Shown here: piece by piece, positions 45,535 to 56,642 of the stretch
Position numbering within the stretch: position 1 is the first letter of the stretch
Layout: every line of letters begins with the position of its first letter
Assembly: GCA_002150815.3 (NCBI GenBank)
Contig: NDFF03000007.1
Coordinates: forward strand, 496,001-560,000
DNA length: 64,000 nucleotides
Direction of reading: 5' to 3'
Origin: Grammothele lineata
Taxonomy: Eukaryota > Basidiomycota > Agaricomycetes > Polyporales > Polyporaceae
The notes under the pieces: model-generated
What the model saw: only the letters and a program-made list of their open reading frames with translations
Told to the model about the DNA's origin: nothing
Databases searched by the model: none
Program-made: the position numbers and the translations under genes

Positions 45535-47502
45535 ATGGCGACCATCGCGGACCTCATCCCGCTCATCTACCACGAGTGCCAGCAGCCGGGCGAGATGCTC
45601 TGCGCCCAGCACGCGCTCAATTCACTTCTTCGTACGTGAGCGATTTATAGACCCCGCGAAGCCATAGATTATGCTCATTCGCGCATCGTTCCGTAGAAGG
45701 CCAGTATGTCAGTGAGTGATAGTGACGCATTTGCGCACCGTCCTGACGCCTCCCGGAATCAGTTCTCCGCACCAGATCTTTCAGAGATCGCTCGAGGATT
45801 GGATGAAGATGAGCAGCGAGAGCTCGACGCAGATGAACGCGCGAGTACAAGTAATAACATGGATGACACAGGTGAGTCCATTCATTGCGCTTTTTCGGAT
45901 ATTATGCAAACAATCTGTTCTGTTGTGGAGGATTCTTCTCCGTCCAGGTCCTACAGAAAGCTTTGATGGACACCTTTGGCCTTGCGTGCGTATCTGCGTC
46001 CTCGGCCATTGCCACTATTTCTAACTCGTGATACCAGCCTTGTGCAATGGGGTGCCGAAGAGTTGAGACCCTATCATGATCATCCCAAGTATGCGTTCTC
46101 TCCCTCCAAGCTATCGCTCCTCTTAATCATGGTATCCTAGTACGCAGATGGCATTCATCCTCAATCACGCACAGCACTGGTACACCCTCCGTCGCTTCGG
46201 CAACGTGTCTCCAGATCCCGCACTCGACGCAGACCCCGGAGGCGGACACTGGTTCAACCTGAACTCATTCAACAATGCTCCGGAGCGGATCAGCAAACTT
46301 TACCTCGGCATGTTCCTTCAGCAAGCCGCGCAAGAAGGTACGCGCCACGCCCACTCTTTACTCGCATGACTCATTGTTTCGACGTTCCAGGATACTCTAT
46401 CTTTGCTGTCGTTCAGCGCGACTTAGCAACACCCCTCGCTCTTCCGCGCGTCGAGGCTGACCAGCTTTTCGCATCGATTCCCGAAGATGCCCAGCACGCT
46501 GGGCCCACAGGAAGGAACACGAACTCTCAAACCAACACTAACCGCCAGACCGTCTCCGGTTTTGAGGACGAGGACATGGACCTCCAGGCTGCGCTTCAGG
46601 CGTCCCTCTCTGGGGGCGACTACGGCGAATACATTCCCCAGCGCTTCCACTCCGCCTCTACCTCCGGCGCCGCTATCCCAGACCCCGTCATTCCTCCACC
46701 TATCATCCCGACCTCCGGGCCCTCGGCCTCGGTGTTCGGCGCGCAGCCACCATCACGGACCGCCTCTGGGACCCCCATCCGACGCGACTACGACATCATC
46801 GAGCCCGACGACGATGACGACGATGCGATGTACGCCTCGCCCACTGGGGTCTCAACCCCTGGGGGCGTAGAAGAGCTCGACCCGGTAGCCGCGAGCATGG
46901 CGCGCCAGCGCGCAGTCGCGGAGCGCATGCGCCGCACGCAGGAGCTCGCGCTCCAGGAGCAATACGAGCACGAAGCCGCGCGTATCGAGTTCGCCGCGCG
47001 CGCGCGGAGGGCGCGGGGCGAGCCGGAAGAGGAGCCGCAGGAGGACGAGGACGAGATGCTCCGCCGAGCGATCGCGGAGAGCGAAGCGATGTCGCGCGCG
47101 GAGGGCCACGGTCCGCGCGACGACGCCGACGACGAGGATATCGAGGACGCGCCTGCGCCTGTGCCGGCTCCCGCGCGACAGCCTGCGTGGCAGCAACACA
47201 GAGTGTACGACGATGAGGACGAAGAGCTCCAAGCGGCGCTCCGCGCCTCGCTCGAGACGGTGCCCGTCGGCTTCCGCGTACCCAGCCCGCCTCCTCAGCC
47301 TGCTGCGCCCGCGCTTGCGCGCTCATCCCAGTCGCAGCAGAGCACACCTCAAGCTGCGACGCCCCCGGCGCAGGCGCCGCCTGTGCAGAGAGAACCGTCG
47401 GACGATTTCGAGACGGAGTCGGAGGGCACGGCCGAGCCGGAGGCGGAGCAGTTGAGTATGGAGGAGATCCGGCGGCGGAGGTTGGCGCGTTTTGGGGGTT
47501 GA
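45535..47502 (+). CDS. Ataxin-3-like Josephin deubiquitinase with UIMs
   Basis: Predicted 543-residue cysteine protease that trims ubiquitin chains. Exons: 45535-45631, 45697-45707 (11 nt), 45763-45871, 45931-45985, 46038-46088, 46141-46337 and 46391-47502. The Josephin domain (about 1-180) has catalytic Cys23 in MLCAQHALNSLL, followed by QYFSAPDLSEIARGLDEDE; His120 in AQHWYTLRRFG; and Asn147 in HWFNLNSF, matching the Cys-His-Asn triad of ataxin-3. The tail has three ubiquitin-interacting motifs: EDMDLQAALQASL, EDEMLRRAIAESE and EDEELQAALRASL, set in acidic, Pro/Ala-rich linkers. The 11-nt exon supplies the residues just before YFSAPDL. Likely acts in protein quality control in the cytosol and nucleus. 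No polyglutamine tract is present. Confidence 0.95.
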
Positions 47503-48474
47503 GACCTGAGGTGTCGAGGCGGGGGACGCGCGTAGAAGCCTTCGATGTGTGAGGAGATCTGACTGGATCCCGGATAAGTAGAACAGGGGTACTGCTAGCG
47601 ACTCTACCACAAGTGTACCATACTGACTATTCACTGTATCGATGTTCGTGTTCATGGTTTGTGCTACTCTGCGGCTGTGCAGGTCGCTTCCGGTAAGTAA
47701 GTTTGGGGTCGGAAGTCTGGTTAGACAGTCGATTCATTTCTCCTTCTTTTTCCAGATATTGAGGAGCTCACGATCCGGAAACAGGGTCTCTCTCTTTGGC
47801 TGAATTTATCCAGGAAGTCCTGTCGCAGACAGGCCGCGAGGCCTGAGTACTACAGCTGCGTAAATGTCGAGACCATTTCCTGCAGTAGGATGATGCCGTT
47901 ACACGAAGCTAAATCTTCACGACTACTCGAGCCTTCTATTCAGTCGTGAAGCGTTGTCCTCTCACCTGCTCGGGTCCATCTCAGGGTTAAATTCAGGGGA
48001 TACAAGGTTTAAAACCTTGGAACGCTTTGGATGTGGGGGATTCTGTCGAATTTTCGCGAACTGCGGTCCTCAGGAGCAGCTGTGAATACGCGCGCGATGT
48101 TTGAAAAACACACATGACTTCCAGTATCATCATAGAACAACACAGAACTCCGCGGAAGTAAATGAGACATTCGAGGGCTCGCCCTGAGGCCTGCAGTTCG
48201 AACCTTGTGCCACACGTACGGCACACGTTCCGTGTTCCCCGCCGCGTCTGCCGTGGCGGCCGTCTGATGGAACGCGACGCTAGCGTCGCCGCCCTCGCAG
48301 CGGGTTGGACCTCTGGAGTCCGGACGGCACCTCGGATGATGGCGCGGGTGGGCCCGCAAGCGCTGCGGCCCCATCGACAGCCGAGACGCGTCGCGCGTTT
48401 TGCCCTTGCCCATCCCTCTCCCCCCGCCCACGCACGACGCGTCGAGTCGCCTTCGTGCGCGTCATCGAAGTCGG
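47503..48474. other. Intergenic between the Josephin gene and the RNase H1-N-like gene
   Basis: About 1 kb. No recognised gene. Open frames around 48160-48770 on both strands have no family resemblance. Confidence 0.45.
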
Positions 48475-51103
48475 ATGGGGAGGTTTCCTGCGTACGTCGT
48501 GCTCAAGGGCACACAACCAGGGGTGTTCACGAAATGGTGCGTCTTTGGTTCCCGGGGTTCTGCCAGACAAGCGTGGAGGGTGCCGCAGCACGCGGGGGCG
48601 ACCTGGTCGCCCTCCCCCGCGATGAGAGGGATAGCTGCTGGAGTTCGGGCAGGGGTCGGCGTGTGTGCTGGATAGGATTGCGAGGCGCGGGTGCTCGTCG
48701 TCGATGCTTTCCAGCGCTGAGGAAAAGGATGGACGCTGATGATCTTGTTATCCCTCCAGGCTTGACGTAACCGAGAGTGTCCTTGGTGTGCCGGGCGCGG
48801 AACACGAAGGCTTCAACAGCTGGCAGGAGGCCATCGAATACTACAATCTTGCGGAAAGAAGGGGTAGAACCAAGATCATCCGTCTTCCACCTCCGCGAGA
48901 GCGCCGCGGTGGAGACGGTGCGGAAGTCGACGCGCGTCAGCGACAACGACAAGAAGCGCAGCCACGGGAAGAACATCATCAGCAACCTGAGGTCAGAGTA
49001 GATGCACAAGAGCCCAGACAACCCAGGCCATTGTGCCGCGCTGGAAGCACTGAAGAAGGCAAGGCGGCCAGGGACGCCATCATCAGGGCGACGTGGGAGG
49101 ACTGCCAGCGGAAGCGAGCGACCCTCGACGACGTACGTCAGAGCGTAAGTACCGGTCCCGCGGGCGGAAGCAGCAAAGCAGACCGACCGCGATCAAAAAC
49201 GAAGACGAAGACGAAGGCGAAGGCGACGGCATCGGCGCCCCCGAAAGCGCACTACCCTCTGCACGCCTCACCGTCATCGTCCTCGTCAAGCAAACGCCGC
49301 GTTTCCAAACGCCTCGAGGAAGCCAAGTCGCAGGGCCTCCGGTCGTCGAAACGCACCTCCACATCTGAGGGGACGGGGACGTCGGAGTCGCCACCGACAC
49401 AGGAAGCCTGCATATGGAATGTCTTCGAGGACGACTCCCGCTGGACGCAGAACGCGCATTCGCCGCGCTCCGCCCAGTCGCTCTCGTACGCAGGCTCGCC
49501 CGAGGCCCCGCTCGGGAGCGTCCGCGCGCCGTCGCTCTCGTCGAGCGACCGGCGCTCGCACGTCTCGTCCCCATCATCCTTCGGCACGCGGTACTTTCCT
49601 GAAGACTTCCTCGCACGGCAAGGGGAGGCTCGCGCGAGGAGTCCCCCAGGGCTTGTCGCTGTGCATTCTCCGTTGTCCATTGTGGACGAAGGTCCGACGC
49701 GCGCCCCGAGCCCCGCCTCGTCCGAATCGACATACGAAACGGCGCCCAACTCGCCCGAAGTGCCACCACCCATAGCGCTTCCAGCTGTCCAAGAGCCCGC
49801 AATTTTTGAACGCTTCAAGACGAGTGCAGGCCTGAAGACGAGACCGTCCGTGTCTGAAGCTCCGAGTGCCGATCCGCGTGAGACGTCAAAGACGAGTGCC
49901 ATGTCAAGCTCGAGCAACATCCTCCCCGCCTCTACAAGCACAAGTGCGGGTGCGAGCACAAGTAGTTCGAGCAAGCGCAAGACGACCTTAGCGAGATCCA
50001 GGAGTGACGCAGAAGTGCAGACTGAGCCTCAAGAACGACGCCCCAAGCCCCTTGCGCCTGCAGCGACTTGGCATGCCGATACTCCGTCCCGACCCGACCC
50101 AAGAAGATACGCCAACGTGGGCATGCAAGTGTCTCGTAGCACGACACCCGCGCGTTCGCGTTTGTCGACCGCGCCCTCATCGCGTGCTACCACAAGGAGC
50201 TCCACGCCAGAACGCGCCGCCGCGCCGTCCCCACGCGGCAGCGCGTCCTGTGCGTGCGTGCATCCCGACGCCGTGTGTCGCCAATGCGGGCTTCCGTCCC
50301 AAAGCTTGCAGTCCGTCGCGAGCCGTTCTGCGTCCATAGGACCGTCCGGGGCTGGAACCCCGCCTGTAGCCGTTGCTTCTCCCGCGGCGTCGCGGTCGTC
50401 GCGAGCGGCGATGGCGCGCACAGCGTCCTCGACGTCCGCGCAGTCTTCGTCAACGTCAACCTACGCGTCCGCGTCCAGTTCTCCCGCCTCCAGCAGAGCC
50501 GCCGCCGCCGACTTGGGGAGCCCACCGGAGTCGTTCGCGCTTGCGACCAGAGCAACCTCCCGGGTTCCGTCTCCTCCAGCAACGGTACCCCGGGCGGGCA
50601 GTTTCGTCTCGGCCCGTAGCGCGCTCAGCACACCGTCGTCTTCGTTGTCGCCTGGCACGCGTGCGGGCGCATCAGTACAAGCCTGGATATCCGCCCAATC
50701 GTCTCTGGTCTCAGTATCTGCTTCCGCGTCGCCCGCTTCCACTTGGAGATCCGCCTCGGACGCGGGGAGCTCGCCGTCCTTCGCGCTCGCCACCACATCG
50801 TCCTCCCTCATCGCCTCACCTCTTTTGACAGCGTCGCCCGCAGGCGCGTTCGTCCCCGCACACGAGTCACCCAATGTCCCACCAACGCCTTCCGCCCGAT
50901 CGTCCGCGGGCGCCCATACGCCGCTCATGGGTCCTAGCGAGGCCCGCGCACCGCCTGCCCGCGTCCAGGAGACGTTCGGCTTCTCGGTCCTCGCGCGCCC
51001 GGCTGCAGGCGAGGGCGCGGTGGTGCATGAGTTGGCGTTCGACCCGCGTTCGCCGATCCAGAGGGGCACGAGCATCCCGACGGAGTACGTCCTTCAACGT
51101 TGA
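48475..51103 (+). CDS. RNase H1 N-terminal-like (Cauli_VI) domain protein with long disordered tail
   Basis: Predicted 801 residues from two exons, 48475-48536 and 48760-51103. The N-terminal 45 residues resemble the RNase H1 hybrid-binding domain (viroplasmin, Pfam Cauli_VI): YVVLKGTQPGVFTKW from exon 1 joins, with a split Trp codon, to GVPGAEHEGFNSWQEAIEYY. In RNase H1 this small domain grips RNA/DNA hybrids or dsRNA. No RNase H catalytic domain follows; instead there are about 740 residues of Ser/Ala/Pro/Thr-rich, charged, probably disordered sequence with a few Cys (CACVHPDAVCRQCG near residue 490) that could bind metal. The long intron (223 nt) is unusual for this window, so an extra exon may be missed. 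Function unknown. Confidence 0.75.
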
Positions 51104-52159
51104 TGCATCTTCCGCGTGGTGCTGACCAGTGATCCGGGGGTTTTGTGCGTAGGCTCGATGCTGATCGGGCAACGCGCCCGTCACCTGCGATGTCGGTCGT
51201 CCCTATCGCAGGCAGTCTGCTGTTTGCACCTTGATTTATGCTTGAACTTTCTTCCATGCTCACCATGCTTGTGCCGTATTTAACGTCGTCCTTGCGTTCT
51301 ATAGAGCTTGTGCAATCTTGCGCCTCCACGCGATGACCGTATGCTTTTCAGACGAGAGGGGTGGGCGCGCAAATTTTGAGGGTTACATCTTTTTTTTCTT
51401 GACGAAAATTGAAGTTGGCTTGGAATTGGAGGCCGTATATATCGTGGCCTTGACCTGTACCTTGCCGGAGCTAATACGTTCTTGACTACACGCTCTTGCT
51501 CTTCAGGGGCCTCTGGCGCCTAATGCACCGGGGCAGACTGCTGAGGCTGACGACTTCACGGTCGCACACAAGAGAGGCGGACACACATCGGATGGGGGGA
51601 AGGAGAGCGAGAACCTTGGTGAGACGCACTCGGTGTTTCTTTAAAGCCTGCGCGCGGCCGGGAACGTGCGGATAGCGTGTGCACAATCAACAACGCGACC
51701 ACGTGACACGCGTTTCGACTCATTTGTGCCGCATTTGGGCACGAACTTGCACAGCTCCGAGTCGAGACTTGCGACTTGCCATGTTCGACGCGTCCAGTCA
51801 TCATCTTCTCGGCGCCGTGTAACGCCGCCAACGGTTCCAACGCAGTCCCTCGGGTTGCCCGAGCAGAGCGTCAAGCGAGGGATGGATGCTGACATAGAGC
51901 GAGAGCGGACCGTCAACGACGGGCTCTGCGGAGACCAGGATAATACATGCACGTCTCGGGCCCTCTGCCATAACTCGCTCAAAAGTCTACTAATGGCAGT
52001 GTTTATTACTCATGCAAATTCTAGGGAGCACTCCGCACGTCGTTGTCCCTCATGCGTCTTACGACTTGAATAAGATGGATATCCAACGTGGCTGCGTCAG
52101 GAGCCCTTCCAATCCACTGTGCTCGAAATAGGTGATAATTCTGTTCACGAGATTGAAGC
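51104..52159. other. Intergenic between convergent genes
   Basis: 1.06 kb of 3' flanks. No recognised gene; short frames at 51486-51982 have no domain. Confidence 0.5.
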
Positions 52160-54111
52160 TCAGCACAATTCTGATATGACTGAGGGGGCGCCGAAGTCTT
52201 CGACGACACATGATATGATGCTCACTCAAGTTAACCTCAATTCGTCCTTCCATCGATGCCGTCTGGAATGGGGCCTCGATTTCTGGCAGGAACGTTTTGC
52301 GAAAACTCTCCATTTTCACGCTCGCAGGAAGTCCCCAAAGTTCAAGTTCGACCGCAGTGCGTGGCTGACCTATAGATCGATGCATCAGCACTTTCGCATC
52401 AAAAGCACGAAGTGCAGCGTGAGTATTGAGAACATACCTGAGCAATTCTCGTCGACTGTCTCGCCAAACTTGTTTACGTAGTTCAGAAATTCTTGTTTAG
52501 TGCGATCGTTAGGCTGGGTCCAAATTCCTACTCGGAAGTCTCGTGACGACAGTCTGGGATTCCACGACTGTAACAGACTACGGATCATATCCAGATCCTT
52601 GTGCTCTCTCTTTGGCTGAGACCCGAGTCCTTCAACCTGAACGATTGAAAGCGATGTGAATGGCTCTAACGATGGTGCGGTTGAGCTCAGACCTGTGACG
52701 GGATCGTCTACCCTATGGGTCAGCAACTCGTACCACACATTCAATACGTGATACGCTACTTTGTGCATTATAATCCAAATTTGCGATGTTCCAGACCAGT
52801 TTAGTGAGCCTGTCGGGCGGGAGCCCAGAGAGCAGTCTGTTGATGCCATGGACACCAATCGTCATCCGCCCCTATATGATCGGATGTTAATAACGCAGTG
52901 GTAACTCCTACAATAATGTATGATGCGCGTACCTCTAGCGTTTGCAGGTTGCGGAGGAAGACCGGTGTTTTGCGCCTCATGCACCCGGGAATAATCCCGA
53001 GTACATCCCAGTCCACAACCCCACACCTCAGTCCTTCCAGGCTCCCGAAGCAGCTCAGCAGTCTTGCAAAGTCCGCGAAACTCGCGAATTGCACGCCATG
53101 AAGGTACAGCCAGGTAACTGATACGAAAGTTGCGGAGTAGATGCTGAGCGTTCGAATATTGAGTGCGAAGTGTCTCAGGAGATTCCGACCAATGGTTGTG
53201 GGGAGCCGTTTATCAGTTCCTTTGGAATCAAGCGAGACATACTTCAGCGATGGGAACAGAGAAGCAGCTTGGGGCGGGAGCTGCGTTAAGATGTTCCGTG
53301 ACCAATACAGGTGCCGGCGCCCATCACCAAGCGACAGATGCAAATCATGGACATGAGACCCCAGCGAGGGCGTGGCTCTCAGAGCGGAGGATAGCTGGTC
53401 ATGAGATTCCAATTTTCGTAGTATGACACTTTTGAAGAGCCAAGATTGGGCTCGTGTACGCCAGTCGGAGCAAACGAGTGCGCACTGACGAAGCGCATTT
53501 CGCGTTTCCAAGTCCCCTGGATACAGCTGATTCATGTCACTGCCGAGGAAATCGAGAATGAGGAAATAGAGCTCCAGGGGTAGTCGAAGAGAGGAGGTGG
53601 GCTGGGTGGTGTGTTCCACCTCAAGTGCCTGCATGAATCCTTCACCAGAGTCGTACTCCTGATAGGGTCGAGGGGACGTTCAGGTACGTACAGGCCGAAG
53701 CCGAGAGTGGGCGAAACGTACCTCTTCGACGCTAAGGACGCTTGACTCGGATGATTCGTCCACTACTTCCTGAAGAGGAGGCAGAGCCGCAGAAACATTT
53801 TTTGTGACACCCAACACTACGCACGAGCTCCCGATGGCCCGGGAGGCATATTTGACACCGGGCGACTTGGGCTTAAACGGAGGGTCGCTAGCCTGATTAG
53901 TCTGCGACACATCGTGTTGGATGGAGGCACCCGCAAGAGTGCCATCCTCATCACTTAACGATTGGGCCGGCCAACCCTGGTTCTGTCGTTGCAAGCTGGG
54001 AGATGTGGAGAACGTCGGATTCTCAGATGTTGTTGATGGGGAAGGAGGTGGGGACTCGGATATCATATTCGACGGGCTGACGCAACAGGTGAATCGGGAA
54101 AACCAGCGCAT
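52160..54111 (-). CDS. F-box-like protein, paralog B
   Basis: Predicted 553 residues in six exons: 54111-53722, 53658-52933, 52871-52760, 52707-52438, 52369-52226 and 52179-52160. Exon 1 encodes a Ser/Pro/Thr-rich N-terminal region (about 130 residues). Exon 2 holds the F-box-like start LRLPLELYFLILDFLGSDMN with LRQCALVCSDWRTRAQSWLF, then family blocks NIRTLSIYSATF, QFASFADFARLLSCFGSLEG and WDVLGIIPGCMRRK. Exon 3 has VHGINRLLSGLPPDRL, exon 4 NDPVTGLS and exon 5 GQPRTAVELELWGLP. The last exon adds five residues and the stop. Probable substrate adaptor of an SCF ubiquitin ligase, inferred from the F-box-like helix; substrate unknown. Closest relative in the window is D, which shares the extra N-terminal exon. 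Confidence 0.82.
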
Positions 54112-55136
54112 CTTGGAGAGCGGGGAGACGGAGGCAGCGGTCGAGTGATATGTGAAAGTCGGGTGTGTGCGCTTATAACTGCCAATTCAAAGGCGGTGGG
54201 CGCGTGGTGGGAAAAGTGTGGGAAAGTCATGGAGCTATTTCCATTCAACCTATGCGTTGCCCTCACACTCCCCGTCAACAAACATCTCACTCTCATTCCA
54301 GTCCCCCGTGGAACATTGCCGACACCGTCGTGATTTGTGTGCCCGCTTCCTCACGTCCTTTCTATCGTACGGCGTCGGATACCACTCCTTCAGCCAATCT
54401 ACTATGGCCTGACCAACGATGGGCAAACCGATTGGCGATCAGGCATGTGAGAACAAGTACAGTAAGTTTCTCCCTTCGAGTACACGGCTTCGGCGATAAC
54501 AGTCTGGGAAACGTCGGGTCGCGAAGCGTTGGACCTGCGCACATGGTGCCGCGTGCGAGACTGAGCGCATACGTGTCACGCTCTCGATGTCGCGAACTGC
54601 AGTTGCCGTGATTTTCTAACCATATAACTTTACAGACCAACGTAGTCTGCCATGGCTCGTCCGTAGAGAATAGTTGATGCACAGCAAAGCCCCATCGTCA
54701 TCGCCAAGCGATCAATGTACGACCTCGCGTCGTGCTTCCGTCGGAGGACGAGAGTTGGCTTGCCAAGTGGTACGCTGTTACATTCATCCCCCTTGACCCC
54801 TCTTCGTTTATCTTACGGGTTGACAATCGCAGGCACTGGCGGGGCACTGCTGACATTCTATACATGATATTCCCGGAGGCCGACGCCGCGCCTTTCATTT
54901 CGACTCCTCTAGATCTGTAATACTAACGCTCAAGAAGGGATCGCTGCGGTCATGGGCTGTACTCACCAACTGTCACCTGGCGCAATCGATGCTCCCTCTT
55001 CTTCGTTCGTTGTCCCGCCATTCGTCGAGGAGCCCGTATGTGATGTGTTATCCACGCTATCATTGTTGCTCTTCCAGTCCTTGTACCTATCTCTGATGAT
55101 TGGCTCTGTTCAGGGAGTAGAGTTAAGCGTAATAAT
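54112..55136. other. Intergenic between paralogs C and B
   Basis: 1 kb holding the promoter of B and the 3' flank of C. No recognised gene or clear repeat. Confidence 0.45.
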
Positions 55137-56642
55137 CATACAGTAAAGTGTGTATTATATGGCTCTCAAGCATATGGGAACCCACTTACGGAGATCGAGA
55201 TCGAGTTGCCCTTCGCTCGATGCTGTAGGCAGTTGGGCTTGTATCCTTGATACAAACTGTTTGCGCGAAGCCTCGGCTTCCATGCTCTCGGGAAGGTCGA
55301 AAATGCTGATTTTGATGTCTGTGTATGGCTTCCCTGCAGCTCATTGTGTCAATCATGTTGCGTCGAGGGCATGGAGCGTAGCATTAACACGTACTAGAGC
55401 AATTCTCGTACACCACTTCATTGATTTTCTTCATACGCGCTAGGAATTCGTCTTTCGTACTCGTATCGGGTTTCCCCGAGATCGTCAAACGGAGGCTACG
55501 CGACGGCACCTCGGGCTGCCACATGTGCAACAGACTACGAATGATAGCTAGTTCCCGATCTTCGTGCTTTGAGTCTAACCCGAGGTTATCGATCTGAACG
55601 TCCGCCAGCGACGTGAACGATGCTAGAGAAGGCGAGGTATGAGGCAGTGCTGTGACGGGGTCGTCTATCCCAATATGAGCGATCACTACTGAACAATCAT
55701 TGGGAGGATGACGTGCCATCTACGTCGTATAAATAGAGACACTCAGCAAGATCCCAAACAAGCTGAGTGAGCTTGTCTGGAGGGAGCGCAGAAAGCATCC
55801 TGTTGAAGCCGTGGGCCCCAATCCGACTCTCCATCTGTCAAGAACCCCCGGGCATCATTAATGCAACCACAATCATATGTCACCGGCAATAGCGGTGACT
55901 CGCGTACCTGTAGCTTTCGCAGTTTTTGGAGGAAGACGGGCTTGTTGCGCTTCATACATCCAGGGATAACTCCGAGAACGTCCCATTCCACTCCTGAGCA
56001 CCGCAATTCTTCCACGCTGCCGAAACAGCTCAACAATCTAGCGAAGTCACCGAAGTTTGCAAATTGGACGTAGAAGATTTGCAGCCGAGTCACCGATTTG
56101 AACGCTGCAGAATAAACGCTGAGCGTCCGGACGTTGAGCGCGAAGTGGGGAAGGGGCTTCGGATTGGGGATCGTCGAGGGAGGATCGTCGACATCCAGGA
56201 GCGAGTTATCGAGACGGAGGTGCTTGAACGATGTGAGCTGAGCAACACGGTGTAACCGGCACGGAAACTGCGTTAGGACGTTCCATGGCCAATACGTGAA
56301 CCCGTTAGTGCTGAGGAAGCCGAATTCGAGAGTGAGATAATGTATATGTGACCCGAGGGAAGGTGTGGCGTTGAGAAGAGAAGAGAGCTGTTCTAGAGAG
56401 TCGATCCTCCTTAGACTAACACTTCGTAGGAGCAATTCCTGGGCTCGCTCGCGCCAGTCAGAACAAACGAGAGTGCATTGATGGAGTGCATCTCGCGTTT
56501 CCTGGTCAGGGTGGAACTGATTCATTTCATCGCCGAGGCAATCAAGGATTAAGAGACATAGCTCCAGAGGCAGTCGGGGAGAGGGGAGGTGGTGGTCCAT
56601 GAAGGATGAAGATTCCTGTTGGCTGGGAATGGACGTGATCAT
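55137..56642 (-). CDS. F-box-like protein, paralog C
   Basis: Exons: 56642-55908, one starting at 55834, one ending at 55395, and 55333-55190, with a last exon that probably reaches a stop at 55137. The first exon encodes the F-box-like region LPLELCLLILDCLGDEMN, then LHQCTLVCSDWRERAQELLL, and the family blocks HFALNVRTLSVYSAAF, QFANFGDFARLLSCFGSVEE and WDVLGVIPGCMKRNK. Later exons hold AHGFNRMLSALPPDKLTQL, DDPVTAL and KPYTDIKISIFDLPES. Exon 55333-55190 is 144 nt, as in paralog B. Unlike B and D there is no extra N-terminal exon; its start resembles that of A. The junction after the second exon (phase 1 needed near 55730) and the final exon are not settled. Confidence 0.75.

Noticed and set aside
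49083..49980. Minus-strand frames of about 240 codons inside the RNase H1-N-like gene
   Set aside because: They mirror the Ser/Ala-rich plus-strand frame and show no family resemblance.
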